Positions 18,219 to 27,063 of a stretch of 64,000 nt of DNA are shown here, in pieces; the stretch's first letter is position 1, and the number at the start of each line of letters is the position of its first letter. Under the pieces are notes generated by a model that worked only from the letters and a program-made list of their open reading frames with translations, had not been told where the DNA came from and did not search any database. A program made the position numbers and the translations under genes. Source of the stretch: Pseudomonas antarctica (GTDB lineage: Bacteria > Pseudomonadota > Gammaproteobacteria > Pseudomonadales > Pseudomonadaceae); contig NZ_CP015600.1 of assembly GCF_001647715.1 (NCBI RefSeq), forward strand, positions 1,116,001 through 1,180,000. The letters are read 5' to 3'.

Positions 18219-18408
18219 AATAGCCTTTCACGGCCTCTACATGCCGACCATGACCCTGATGTTCTTGATCGCGGCCGCGCTTGCCTGGGCCCTGGATCGC
18301 TTCCTGGCCGGGTTCGACCTGTACCGTTTTTTCTGGCACCCGGCGTTGCTGCGCCTGAGCCTGTTCGTTTGCCTGTTCGGCGCGCTGGCGCTGACCGTCT
18401 ACCGTTGA
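18208..18408 (+). CDS. DUF1656 small membrane protein
   Basis: A 66-residue inner-membrane protein with two predicted membrane helices (about 9-28 and 41-62) and the DUF1656 pattern MPREIAFHGLYMPTMTLMF. The ATG at 18208 has AAAGGA 9 nt upstream, inside the end of the FUSC gene, so a longer frame beginning at 18166 is rejected. Proteins of this family are almost always encoded between FUSC and HlyD genes, as here, and are taken to be an accessory subunit of the pump. No catalytic residues are evident. Confidence 0.9.
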   Translation: MPREIAFHGLYMPTMTLMFLIAAALAWALDRFLAGFDLYRFFWHPALLRLSLFVCLFGALALTVYR

Positions 18409-18418
18409 GAATGCCCCG

Positions 18419-19279
18419 ATGAAAAAGTTTTTCAGCCTGCTTGCGACCTTGCTGGTACTGGCTTTGGCGATCTGGATTGGCCGCACATTGTGGGTGCACT
18501 ACATGGAAACGCCGTGGACCCGCGATGGCCGCGTGCGCGCCGACATCATCAACGTCGCCGCCGACGTTACCGGGGAAGTGGTCGACGTGCCGGTGCGGGA
18601 CAACCAGTTGGTGAAAAAGGGCGACCTGCTGATGCAGATCGACCCCGAGCACTACCGCATCGCGGTCAAGCAAGCCCAGTCCCTGGTAGCGTCCCGTAAA
18701 GCCACCTGGGAAATGCGCAAGGTCAACGCCCACCGCCGCGCCGACCTCGACGCGTTGGTGATCTCCAGGGAAAACCGCGACGACGCCAGCAACATTGCTG
18801 ACTCCGCCCTGGCCGACTATCAACACGCGCTGGCGCAGCTGGAAGCCGCTGAACTTAACTTGAAGCGAACGCAAGTCGTGGCGGCGGTGGACGGCTACGT
18901 CACTAACCTCAACGTGCACCGTGGCGACTACGCGCGCATCGGTGAAGCGAAGATGGCTGTGGTCGATATGAACTCGTTCTGGGTGTATGGCTTCTTCGAA
19001 GAAACCAAGCTGCCCCACGTCAAAATCGGCGACAAGGCCGATATGCAACTGATGAGCGGCGAGACGCTAAAGGGCCATGTGGAAAGCATCTCGCGCGGTA
19101 TCTACGACCGCGACAACCCCGAGAGCCGCGAGCTGGTGGCGGATGTGAACCCGACCTTCAACTGGGTGCGCCTGGCCCAGCGGGTGCCGGTGCGGATTCA
19201 CATTGATGAAGTGCCGGACGGCGTGTTGCTGGCGGCGGGTATCACCTGCACCGTTATCGTTGACCCAGCACAACACTGA
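18419..19279 (+). CDS. HlyD-family periplasmic adaptor (AaeA-like)
   Basis: A 286-residue membrane-fusion protein with one N-terminal anchor (residues ~5-22). It then has the lipoyl half-motif VTGEVVDVPVRDNQLVKKGD, a short coiled hairpin, the second lipoyl half at RTQVVAAVDGYVTNLNVHRG, and a beta-barrel region (WVYGFFEETKLPHVKIGD). Its length and motifs fit AaeA/EmrA-type adaptors that pair with FUSC exporters. It is the last gene of the operon, 10 nt after DUF1656, and a REPIN follows 17 nt downstream, which may act as a transcript end or stabiliser. Confidence 0.93.
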   Translation: MKKFFSLLATLLVLALAIWIGRTLWVHYMETPWTRDGRVRADIINVAADVTGEVVDVPVRDNQLVKKGDLLMQIDPEHYRIAVKQAQSLVASRKATWEMRKVNAHRRADLDALVISRENRDDASNIADSALADYQHALAQLEAAELNLKRTQVVAAVDGYVTNLNVHRGDYARIGEAKMAVVDMNSFWVYGFFEETKLPHVKIGDKADMQLMSGETLKGHVESISRGIYDRDNPESRELVADVNPTFNWVRLAQRVPVRIHIDEVPDGVLLAAGITCTVIVDPAQH

Positions 19280-19296
19280 AAGGTGGCGCTGGCTTG

Positions 19297-19386
19297 TGTG
19301 GGAGCGGGCTTGCTCGCGAATGCGGTGTGTCAGTTAACGCAAGTATTGACTGATCCACCGCATTCGCGAGCAAGCCCGCTCCCACA
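19297..19386. repeat. REPIN (inverted REP pair)
   Basis: Ninety bp with long perfect arms: TGTGGGAGCGGGCTTGCTCG... and its inverse GCGAGCAAGCCCGCTCCCACA. It lies between the convergent HlyD-adaptor and SnoaL-like genes, 10 bp from the stop of the latter. Confidence 0.92.
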
Positions 19387-19396
19387 CTTGATCGTG

Positions 19397-19798
19397 TTAA
19401 GCCTTGATGAAGGTTTCATGCAGGTGGCGCCACAGCAGCGCGCCGCTGGCCTGCTTTTCGAACACCACGGTGGCGCGGCGATCGGTCTGGGTGCCGCTGT
19501 CGTCAACCTGATGTTCGCGATAGGTCACGATGGCACCGCGCGCATGCCGGTCAATCCCGACCATTTCACTCAAGGTGATTTTCAGCCCCGGGCGCATGCC
19601 GCCCAGGCGCGTGAACAAGGCATTCAATCCGGCTGCATTTACCCTCGCGCCGGTGGCGGGGGCAACCATGCTGAATTCAGGCGAGAAGCGCGCCAGCAAA
19701 CTCTGCAACGTGCCTTCTGGCGCAACCCCGGCAAACCACTGTTCGATCTCGACGTGGGTCTGGGTCACTTCCTCAAAAAAATCGCGGTAATCAATCAT
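19397..19798 (-). CDS. SnoaL/DUF4440-like small protein
   Basis: A 133-residue soluble protein with the alpha+beta cone pattern of NTF2-like/SnoaL proteins: an N-terminal helix FFEEVTQTHVEIEQWF, FSPEFSMVAPATGARV, then RATVVFEKQASGALLWRHLHETF. Catalytic residues cannot be assigned. The ATG at 19798 overlaps the TGA of the upstream MFS gene (ATGA), so it is translationally coupled to that transporter and probably works on the same compound. A frame extending upstream to 20242 is only the antisense-free remainder of the MFS gene region and is rejected. Confidence 0.8.
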   Translation of the reverse strand: MIDYRDFFEEVTQTHVEIEQWFAGVAPEGTLQSLLARFSPEFSMVAPATGARVNAAGLNALFTRLGGMRPGLKITLSEMVGIDRHARGAIVTYREHQVDDSGTQTDRRATVVFEKQASGALLWRHLHETFIKA

Positions 19799-20985
19799 GG
19801 CTGTGGCTCGCTGGCAGGGTGAAGCAGTGTGCGGACTCTGGACGCATCCAGGCGCAACACTGCCAAGAGGGGCAGCAGTGTCAGGGCTGCCGCTATCGTG
19901 AAGGTTATGGCGAAGGAATCCAAGGCCGACAACAACGCACTGAGTGCGGCGGCGCCGAGGCAGAAACTCACTTGCCGATTGATATTCCACAGGGCGCTGG
20001 CGTGGCCCATGTGTGTATCGGGAATGTCGAGAAACGCCAGCGTCTGCGCGGTGCTGCTGCACAGGCTGCCACCCAGGCCCATCAAGGCGTAGGCCGCAAT
20101 AATCACGGCGGGCTCGGGTTTGGTCAGCAGGAGGATTCCGATGCATTGCAACACCATACCTGCCAGCAGCAACGGTTTCGGGCCGCAGCGGTTGAACAGC
20201 TTTTTGCTGAGGAAAATCGCCAGCGCCGAGGCCAGCGCCCACGGCAACATCAGTGCGCCGGTGTGTGTCGCGTCATAGCCCAGGCCGCGCAGGTAGAGGA
20301 TGGCGATCAGGCTGGTGCCGATGAATACGCCGGGGATGAACAGATAGATCAGCATCGCCACCCGCAACAGCGGGCTGCGGATTTGTTTGAAAATGCTGCC
20401 CAGCTCCAGGCCCGGTCGAACGGTTGTCGGGCTATCAGGTTTTATCCACAGCAACGCCAGCAGCAGGGTCATCAGTGCCAGTGGCAGGTTGGCGTAAAAG
20501 ATCCAGCGCCAGGCCATGGTGTCGACAATCAACCCACCCAACGCCGGTGACAGCGCCGGAACCAGCAGGGCGACCGACATCACGCGTGCCGTCAGTTGGC
20601 TGCGTTCTGCCGGTGGAAAGTGCCGATAAGCCATGGCCTGGCCCACGGGAATCAGCAAGCCGCCGCCCAGCCCTTGCAACGCACGCCAGCCAATCAGTGT
20701 TTCGATGGAGCCGGCCTGGCCGACCATTACCGACGCGCCGGCAAACACCAGCAGGCTCACGGCGATCAGTGTTCGCTCGCCCAGGATCGCCGCCAGCCAG
20801 ACGCTCAAGGGAATAATCACGGTCAGCCCGAGCATGTACGCGTTGCTGATCCACGCCAATTGCGTGACCGAGGCGTGCAGTTCGCGGGCGATATCCGGGT
20901 AGGCGACTGTGGCGACAAACATGTTCACCAGGTCCAGTGCGAAGCCCAGTAAAAAGATCCAGGCGACTTTCGAGCGGTAGGTCAT
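19795..20985 (-). CDS. MFS transporter (drug:H+ antiporter type)
   Basis: A 396-residue major-facilitator protein with 12 predicted helices. Loop 2-3 carries the MFS motif in modified form (LAAILGERTLIAVS), and TM5 holds an antiporter-type motif (LVPALSPALGGLI). The N-terminal half resembles EmrB-type exporters, although the length fits 12 rather than 14 helices. It is transcribed divergently from a LysR gene with a perfect palindrome between them and is coupled to the SnoaL-like gene. A role in exporting a small toxic compound under LysR control is likely; the substrate is unknown. Confidence 0.91.
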   Translation of the reverse strand: MTYRSKVAWIFLLGFALDLVNMFVATVAYPDIARELHASVTQLAWISNAYMLGLTVIIPLSVWLAAILGERTLIAVSLLVFAGASVMVGQAGSIETLIGWRALQGLGGGLLIPVGQAMAYRHFPPAERSQLTARVMSVALLVPALSPALGGLIVDTMAWRWIFYANLPLALMTLLLALLWIKPDSPTTVRPGLELGSIFKQIRSPLLRVAMLIYLFIPGVFIGTSLIAILYLRGLGYDATHTGALMLPWALASALAIFLSKKLFNRCGPKPLLLAGMVLQCIGILLLTKPEPAVIIAAYALMGLGGSLCSSTAQTLAFLDIPDTHMGHASALWNINRQVSFCLGAAALSALLSALDSFAITFTIAAALTLLPLLAVLRLDASRVRTLLHPASEPQP

Positions 20986-21059
20986 GAACGCGATCCTGCG
21001 AGTGAAGCGGGCAGGGTAGGCGCGATGCAGGGTTTGGGATACGCCGGTTTGCCTGTTAG

Positions 21060-21082
21060 TTTGTCAAAAATATTTTGACAAA
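21060..21082. promoter_or_regulatory. Perfect palindrome between divergent MFS and LysR genes, candidate LysR operator
   Basis: TTTGTCAAAA (21060-21069) and TTTTGACAAA (21073-21082) are exact inverse complements around ATA. The element contains a T-N11-A core as bound by LysR proteins. It carries TTGACA on both strands and abuts the AAAGGAGG ribosome-binding region of the LysR gene. It is probably the autoregulatory operator of the 21097 regulator. Confidence 0.6.
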
Positions 21083-21096
21083 GGAGGGCGTGGCCG

Positions 21097-21954
21097 ATGG
21101 TCAGCCTGGACCGTTTCGACACCTTCAAGGCCGTGGTCGAGGCCGGCTCGCTGACCGCGGCGGCGGACCTGTTGGGCCAGACCCGTGCCGTGGTCAGCTT
21201 CAACCTCAAGCGCCTGGAAGCAGAATTGGGCGTCACCCTGCTGACCCGCAACACCCGGCAACTGGCGCTGACCGATGCCGGCGAACGCTTCTACCTGCGT
21301 TGCACACGCATGCTTGAAGAAGCGCGTCTGGCGGTGGAAGAGGCGCGCTCCGAACATGCCCAGCTCAAAGGCACGTTGCGCATCACCACCACCGTGGAAT
21401 ATGCGCTGGCGGTAGTCGCCCCGGCGGTGGAAGCCTTTCGCCGCGCGCACCCGGACCTGAACATTCACTTATCCACATCCTCCACCCATGCCGATTTGAT
21501 CTCGGAACGCTTTGACGTGGCGATTCGGCTAGGCCGCCTGCTGGACTCCACCCACCGCGCGGTGCAGCTGTCGACGTTCGAGGTATTTGCGGTGGCCGCC
21601 CCCGAGTTTTCCGGCGTTCAGACGTTGGATGAGTTGGAACGCGTGCCTAGGTTGGGCCATGGCCGTTTGACGGAACTGAGCGTGACCGACCCGGCAGGTG
21701 CCGCGCATCAATACCGCGCCGGTCAAACGGCGCTGGTGGCCGACAGTGCTGCCGTCCTCCAGGCGTTCGCCGTGCGTGGACACGGCGTGGCAGTGCTGCC
21801 GCAATGGCTGGTGCAGGAGGATCTGGAGACGGGGCGGCTGGTGCGGTTATTGGCCGACCATCGCTTCGCCCCGCAAGGGGTTTATGCGATGTACCCGGAT
21901 ACTCGGCATTTACCGCTGAAGGTGCGGGCGTTTATTGATTTTATGAAAGGTTAG
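21097..21954 (+). CDS. LysR-family transcriptional regulator, divergent from MFS gene
   Basis: A 285-residue LysR protein. The DNA-binding domain reads FDTFKAVVEAGSLTAAADLL ... AVVSFNLKRLEAELGVTLL, then TRNTRQLALTDAGERFYLRC. The C-terminal ~200 residues form the effector-binding domain. The ATG at 21097 follows AAAGGAGG at somewhat long spacing, and the palindrome at 21060-21082 lies just upstream. It most likely controls the MFS/SnoaL-like pair and itself. Its stop at 21954 overlaps by four bases the stop end of the convergent SDR gene (21951). Confidence 0.93.
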   Translation: MVSLDRFDTFKAVVEAGSLTAAADLLGQTRAVVSFNLKRLEAELGVTLLTRNTRQLALTDAGERFYLRCTRMLEEARLAVEEARSEHAQLKGTLRITTTVEYALAVVAPAVEAFRRAHPDLNIHLSTSSTHADLISERFDVAIRLGRLLDSTHRAVQLSTFEVFAVAAPEFSGVQTLDELERVPRLGHGRLTELSVTDPAGAAHQYRAGQTALVADSAAVLQAFAVRGHGVAVLPQWLVQEDLETGRLVRLLADHRFAPQGVYAMYPDTRHLPLKVRAFIDFMKG

Positions 21955-22763
21955 AGTGAACCCGTCAGGCCGAAGCGCTTTTTCAACACCGCCTCCAGCA
22001 ACGCCTTGGGCAATAAGGCCGCCATCAACGGCAACGCCCGGCTGCCATTGCCCGCGCGCAACAACCGTGGCGGTTTTGACTGTTGCACCGCTTTCAGCAC
22101 TTGAGCAGCAAAGTGCTCGGCTGAGGTCGGGTTGTCTTGCGAGGCCTGGGTGCGCGCACGAATACCGTCGCGCAACGGCCACCACGGCGACTTTTCGTTG
22201 ATCAACAGTTCGGCCTGGGCGCCTGCATTTTTCGCAAAGCTCGTGTCGATAGCCCCCGGCTGTACTTCCATGACCCTTACACCAAACGGTGCCAGTTCCA
22301 TGCGCAATGCATCGCTCAGGGCATGCACCGCGGCTTTCGACGCGCAGTAAGCCCCGGCAAACGGTGTAACCAGCACCCCGGAAACGCTGCCGATATTGAC
22401 CACCAGGCCTTTACCGCGACGCAGCGCGGGGAACAGCGCCTGGGTCACGCCGACGATGGAAAACACGTTGGTCTCGAATTGACGCTGCATCGCTGCGGTG
22501 CCGCCGTCGAGCAGCGGGCCCATAGCGCCGTAGCCGGCGTTGTTAATCAACACATCCAGCTCGCCCCACTGTTCGGCGAGGTGCTGCAAGGCGGCGTTGT
22601 CGTTGACGTCCAGTTGCACCGTGTTGAAGCCAGCTGCAGCGAGGGCGGCGACGTCTGCCTCGCGGCGGGCACTGGCCCAGACCTCAAAGCCTGCAGATTT
22701 GAACGCGTCGGCCAGGGCGCGGCCGATGCCGCTGGAGCAACCGGTGATGAGTACGTTGGGCAT
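21951..22763 (-). CDS. Short-chain dehydrogenase/reductase (classical SDR)
   Basis: A 270-residue NAD(P)-dependent oxidoreductase. The cofactor motif is ITGCSSGIGRALADAF (TGxxxGxG), followed by NNAGYG, the catalytic serine in VVNIGSVSGVL, and the active-site YCASK. The basic residues in ASARREADV favour NADPH. The C-terminal ~70 residues are variable and basic. It lies 14 nt after the small membrane protein gene in the same direction, suggesting a two-gene unit. Substrate not predictable. Confidence 0.92.
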   Translation of the reverse strand: MPNVLITGCSSGIGRALADAFKSAGFEVWASARREADVAALAAAGFNTVQLDVNDNAALQHLAEQWGELDVLINNAGYGAMGPLLDGGTAAMQRQFETNVFSIVGVTQALFPALRRGKGLVVNIGSVSGVLVTPFAGAYCASKAAVHALSDALRMELAPFGVRVMEVQPGAIDTSFAKNAGAQAELLINEKSPWWPLRDGIRARTQASQDNPTSAEHFAAQVLKAVQQSKPPRLLRAGNGSRALPLMAALLPKALLEAVLKKRFGLTGSL

Positions 22764-22777
22764 GGATCAGTCCTTTG

Positions 22778-23242
22778 TCAGTCCGAGAAGCTGCCTTGCA
22801 GGTGCTCGGCGCGAAATTCCAGGGTTTGCGGGCGGTAGCCTGGGCGCAATGGAGGTGTGGGCAGGCAATCGTCCCAGGTAGCGCCAGCCTGCAGTTCGCC
22901 GGGGCCGCGATAACGTGGCGCCGCATAGACGTTGTCGGCCAGGTTGACGGTGTCGCCCGGTGCATAAGCGGCGAGCCGCCAGCGCAGCTCGGTGAGGGGC
23001 ACGTCGTTGCCGTTGTTCAGCACCAGTTTCAAGGGGCGGTCGGCTGGGCATTCCTGTGGTGCATAGCTGATGCGCAATTCCAGGCGCGACAGTTGCGAGG
23101 CTTCGCGGTTGTCCAGCCACACCACCCAAATGGCCACAAAGCCCAGGCCGACGGCAGCGGCCAGCGACACCGGCAATGCCTTGGCCGGGTAGCGCAGGAG
23201 CAGGATCAGCCAGGTGATGATCAGTAGAACGCCGAAGAACAT
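22778..23242 (-). CDS. Conserved membrane-anchored protein of unknown function
   Basis: A 154-residue protein with two adjacent hydrophobic helices at the N terminus (about 2-16 and 23-41). A ~110-residue, probably periplasmic, beta-rich domain follows, with a conserved-looking RPLKLVLNNGNDVPLTEL segment and two cysteines (CPADRPL, WDDCLP). The pattern resembles a small immunoglobulin-like domain attached to the membrane. I do not know its function. It is upstream of, and probably co-transcribed with, the SDR gene. Confidence 0.75.
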   Translation of the reverse strand: MFFGVLLIITWLILLLRYPAKALPVSLAAAVGLGFVAIWVVWLDNREASQLSRLELRISYAPQECPADRPLKLVLNNGNDVPLTELRWRLAAYAPGDTVNLADNVYAAPRYRGPGELQAGATWDDCLPTPPLRPGYRPQTLEFRAEHLQGSFSD

Positions 23243-23461
23243 GATGATGACCTCGCGAAGGGATAGACCATCGTACCTGTGGCTGGGCTGGGTTGACTAT
23301 CTGCGGGCACAGACAGGGTATGTGCGCTGCATTGAACACATGATCAAACAAGTTTTTTTAGCGGTTTTTGTACGAATCGACACTCAGGAAGTACCGAAGC
23401 CTGTCGGAACAGAGCGCTTCAACAGGTCCTATTTCCAGTCCTTTTATGTGAGAAAGAGTCG

Positions 23462-26400
23462 ATGATTAACCTCCCCCTCAGTCCAGGCAATCTGCAACCG
23501 CTTTTGGCTATAACGCCACCCTCTTCATTGCCGGTTGAACCACCTGCGGCGGCGGTGGGCTATGAAACGTCACAAGCGCCTTCGGCTCCCCAAACGCCCA
23601 CGTTGCCTCGGTTGCGCAGAGCCCCATTGGAAAACCCTCCGGCCCGCGACACCTCTAAGCCTTCGGCGCTGACGCTCAGTCAGCGCCAAGAATTGGCAGG
23701 GAACATTCATAACAATTATTGCCTGACGGTGGCGTTGGAAGAGATTCAGGCGGCCATCGCCGAGGATCCGAGTCTGGATGTTGCAGCGTTGCTCGAAGCG
23801 AAGACGTTTTCCGCTCATTACGTTTCAACCTTTGGGCGCGCCTATAAAATCGCGCCGGGCGAGGATGTGCCGCTGGCGTGGTTCCTGCGGGAAAATCAAT
23901 TGCTGGTCCCCAAGGACCTCGGGCAACTGGCCAACCTCATCGCCGTGTGCAAGGAGCCGTTGCCTGAGCCGGTTGAGCACGGCAATTACTGGGGGCTGTT
24001 ATCCCAGCCCGCCACATTGGACAGCGGCCAGCGCACCCGGTTAAGCGAAATGGCGGCCGCCGAAATGGCCAAGCTATCGCCTGGCAAAGGTATCTTCGCT
24101 GCTTTTTATGAGACGCATGGGGCTTCGCTTCAAGGCATGAGCGCCGCGCAGATGCTTGAAAGTATGCTGGGCAGTGCTCAGATCAGACACTTGGGCCAAG
24201 CGCTGGAAACGGCCTTCAACAGTGACGCGTCACTGACCAGCAGAGATGCAAATTGGGCGTTGGCGGCAATGGTGCTGGCGCTGGATCCACAGGCCGGCAG
24301 CAAGCGTGGCGTCGTGGCCGGGTATGACCTTTACCAGCCAGCCAATCGGGACGTCCATCCTTCGGTGGTGGTCTCGCGCCTGGAGAAACATCTGGTGGAC
24401 CAGGGCAAGGTACCTGCCGAGCTGGCATCGGCCGCCGCGCGCTTGTTGCTTGCAGGCGCTGACCCTGCCTTCATTGCCGAAGATATGCCCAGCAACCTGG
24501 TGGTCAAGTCGGCGGCTTTTGCCAAGCTGTCGGCGGTTGTGCAGGCGCAAGAGTTTTGGGCGCCGGGCATCGCGACATACACCGATTTTCAAACGTTCAT
24601 GGGGCTGGCCAACCACAGTCCAGTCTCGGAGGCCGAGGTGGTTGTCGAGGCCAAGGCTCAGTCCAATGCGTTGATTCAGTGGGGCGTTGCCCAGGACAAA
24701 ATTGCAGGAAAGGACGATGAAGCCTATACGTCGGAAGACGTGGCCGGGTTACGCGACGCTTTCAATGAGGAGCTCTCCTCACTGAAAAAAGCCCAGGAGC
24801 AGATAAGCGCTGCCATGCCTGTCCGCAAGAACATCGCACTTGAAAACCTGAAGGCTGCCTACGGCGCCGATCACCCATTTGATGTGCGTAATATCAGCAT
24901 TGCCAACATCGATGCCAGCGAAAGCCAGCACCACTCGTTACTGGATATCTACATGTCTGGAAAGATGGACCGTATCCCAAGAGGGGAGCGGTACGATTTT
25001 CAATTAGGTAACCGTTTCCCCCGGGTCAAGCCGCTTCCTGATGTTAACCAGACATTCGACAGCCAGTTCGATAGCTACTTCAACAACTTGAAGGAGGGTG
25101 TGACAACCACCTCCAGACACCAACTATTGCAGCTGTCTGCGCAAGACAAACACACCATTGCGTCGGGTAAGGTCGAGTTTTTTTCTCTACGCAAAGCCGG
25201 TGTTGCGCAGGCTGAGGGGGCGCAGACCCCGGAGCAGGCACAAGCGGCCAAGGCGCGTTACGGATTGTTGATGCGGGTGCTGACCAAAATCGACAAAAAC
25301 GGCAGTGACCGGGACGATAAAAACCTGCGCCATGTGTACTACGAAGTGTTCCCCTTGCAAGGCGTCATCCGCCGTCGCGACGACCTGCCCCGGTATCTGC
25401 CTAACCCGCCTCCACGAGTGGCCAACGCTCAAACCTACGCCACGACTCAGGCTAAAGGGGTCAGTGTTCCGGTCGATTATGAGGCCTATGAAAACGGCAC
25501 CCCGTCACAGGCCGGCAAGGTTTCGACGGGCCTGCTGACTCAGCAGCTCAACGCACCTTATTTGCCTGAGCCCAGGCAAGGGCAGGACGCCAGTTCCACG
25601 GTTTCCGTGAATGCTCGGTTCAACACGATCGCCAAGGTGATCGCCGACCACCTGTTACATGATCGCGATGCCATAAAGGCAGGCGCCAAAGACGTGACCG
25701 AGGTGGAAAAGGAAGAGGCCGGCATCCAGGCCGGGCATGATTTTGTGACCGGACTGATTCCGTTCAAAAATGCCATCGAAAACGCAGTCAAGGGCAATAC
25801 CGGCGCGGCCATCAAGGACTTTGCGCTGGATATCTTTGGCTTCATCCTTCCATTCGGCAAAGGGCTGGGGCAGGCGAGCAAGGCGTTGGGCAAGTTGGGT
25901 GAAAAGCTCGGAACACGGGCGTTCAAGGTGTCCGATGGTGTTTTGCGCTCAGTTGCCAGTGGCCTGAACCCCACCGATGGTCTGGGAGACCTGGCAGTGG
26001 GACTGGCAAGGGGCGGGAAGACCGTGTTGAAAAGTAGTTACAGGGAGCTGAAGCAACTATTGCAGGAGCAGTCTGTCAGTGTTGGCGTCTCTGGGAAGGT
26101 ATCGAACGCGGTATCCGACATCGCCGGCACCGGTCGCCAGCTGCCCGACTACAGTGCTCACTCACTGCCTGATAGCCTGCTTGAGGGCCGTAATATAAAA
26201 GGGGATGGCACTTACCAAGTCGGTGATCAGCACTATGTTCGTTTCACCGATGGCACGGCCACCAGCCGAGTATTTGAAATCAGCCGGAACTATAAAGTTG
26301 CGGGCGGCCAGGTTCGGGTTATTGATCCTGTCACCCAGAAAACGGTGATGTTCCTGCAGCCAACGGGCACCGGCGAATGGCGACTGAACAGCATGCTGGG

Positions 26401-26977
26401 AGGCGTCAAGCCCGAAACACTGCAACGCATGAGTGGGATCAGGCCTCAGCCGCAAAAACGTCCTGCCGGGCAAGGCAGCTCTGGTTCATCTGCAGGCGTG
26501 GGGGTATCCGGCAGTCAGCCGGCCTTTAAACGACCCAAGGTGCCTGAAGCTTTCCCTGGTGAAAAGGCGCTGATGGATCCGCCCGTCACAGGCGAGAACC
26601 GTTTCTACCATTACACCGGGGCAAAGTCTCATGCCGCAATCAACAGCGATTGGCATCTGCAGTCCTCGGTGCTTAACGTGGATGGCAAGCCGTTACCGGG
26701 TGGGCGAGCCAGGCATTACTTCACGGATCTGGCGCCTGATGATGCGGCAACCAAAGAGATCTCCACGACTATTTTTGGGCGCCGTCGACATGGCAACCAA
26801 TTGGACAAGATGACGCATTACTACGAGGTCAATACCTCGGGGCTGACGGTCATGAAAACCGATAACCCGCATATTTTTTATGTGGAGACGAAATTTGCCC
26901 TGCCCTTGAAGTACAGAGTCGAGGGTGAGCAGGTGAGTCGAATCATTACCCACGGTCAAACGCCATTCACCGCGTAG
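23462..26977 (+). CDS. Large effector-like protein with C-terminal HYD1-type ADP-ribosyltransferase toxin domain
   Basis: A 1171-residue protein without a signal peptide. The proline-rich N-terminal ~70 residues are probably disordered. Residues ~75-780 are a long alpha-helical region I do not recognise. A hydrophobic stretch at ~784-802 (DIFGFILPFGKGLG) and a segment near 910-985 recall central parts of large Pseudomonas toxins. The last ~124 residues fit the Tox-ART-HYD1 family of polymorphic toxins: H1050-Y1051 in FYHYTGAKSHAAI, Y1086-F1087 and D1089 in ARHYFTDLAP, then a YYEV strand. The ATG at 23462 follows GAAAGAG. Base composition looks richer in A/T than in neighbouring genes. No secretion or immunity gene adjoins it. 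The ART call is by motif; the target is unknown. Confidence 0.72.
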   Translation: MINLPLSPGNLQPLLAITPPSSLPVEPPAAAVGYETSQAPSAPQTPTLPRLRRAPLENPPARDTSKPSALTLSQRQELAGNIHNNYCLTVALEEIQAAIAEDPSLDVAALLEAKTFSAHYVSTFGRAYKIAPGEDVPLAWFLRENQLLVPKDLGQLANLIAVCKEPLPEPVEHGNYWGLLSQPATLDSGQRTRLSEMAAAEMAKLSPGKGIFAAFYETHGASLQGMSAAQMLESMLGSAQIRHLGQALETAFNSDASLTSRDANWALAAMVLALDPQAGSKRGVVAGYDLYQPANRDVHPSVVVSRLEKHLVDQGKVPAELASAAARLLLAGADPAFIAEDMPSNLVVKSAAFAKLSAVVQAQEFWAPGIATYTDFQTFMGLANHSPVSEAEVVVEAKAQSNALIQWGVAQDKIAGKDDEAYTSEDVAGLRDAFNEELSSLKKAQEQISAAMPVRKNIALENLKAAYGADHPFDVRNISIANIDASESQHHSLLDIYMSGKMDRIPRGERYDFQLGNRFPRVKPLPDVNQTFDSQFDSYFNNLKEGVTTTSRHQLLQLSAQDKHTIASGKVEFFSLRKAGVAQAEGAQTPEQAQAAKARYGLLMRVLTKIDKNGSDRDDKNLRHVYYEVFPLQGVIRRRDDLPRYLPNPPPRVANAQTYATTQAKGVSVPVDYEAYENGTPSQAGKVSTGLLTQQLNAPYLPEPRQGQDASSTVSVNARFNTIAKVIADHLLHDRDAIKAGAKDVTEVEKEEAGIQAGHDFVTGLIPFKNAIENAVKGNTGAAIKDFALDIFGFILPFGKGLGQASKALGKLGEKLGTRAFKVSDGVLRSVASGLNPTDGLGDLAVGLARGGKTVLKSSYRELKQLLQEQSVSVGVSGKVSNAVSDIAGTGRQLPDYSAHSLPDSLLEGRNIKGDGTYQVGDQHYVRFTDGTATSRVFEISRNYKVAGGQVRVIDPVTQKTVMFLQPTGTGEWRLNSMLGGVKPETLQRMSGIRPQPQKRPAGQGSSGSSAGVGVSGSQPAFKRPKVPEAFPGEKALMDPPVTGENRFYHYTGAKSHAAINSDWHLQSSVLNVDGKPLPGGRARHYFTDLAPDDAATKEISTTIFGRRRHGNQLDKMTHYYEVNTSGLTVMKTDNPHIFYVETKFALPLKYRVEGEQVSRIITHGQTPFTA

Positions 26978-26986
26978 CCTCTACGG

Positions 26987-27042
26987 CCCCTCCCGCATTT
27001 AACCGCGTACCGCCTTTGAGATACGGCCAACCGCGGGAGGGG
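26987..27042. repeat. Inverted repeat after the toxin gene, possible terminator or degenerate REP
   Basis: CCCCTCCCGC (26987-26996) and GCGGGAGGGG (27033-27042) are complementary arms around a 36-nt loop, 10 nt after the stop of the large effector-like gene. No T run follows, so a classical terminator is not shown. Confidence 0.45.
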
Positions 27043-27063
27043 GGCTTGCTCACGATGACTTGC

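Noticed and set aside
19799..20242. Long N-terminal extension of the SnoaL-like protein
   Set aside because: The extension lies wholly within the MFS coding region in another frame; ATG 19798 overlapping the MFS stop gives the family length.
23243..23461. Possible HrpL (type III secretion) promoter before the effector-like gene
   Set aside because: GGAAC is present at 23408, but no CCAC element follows at the required spacing.
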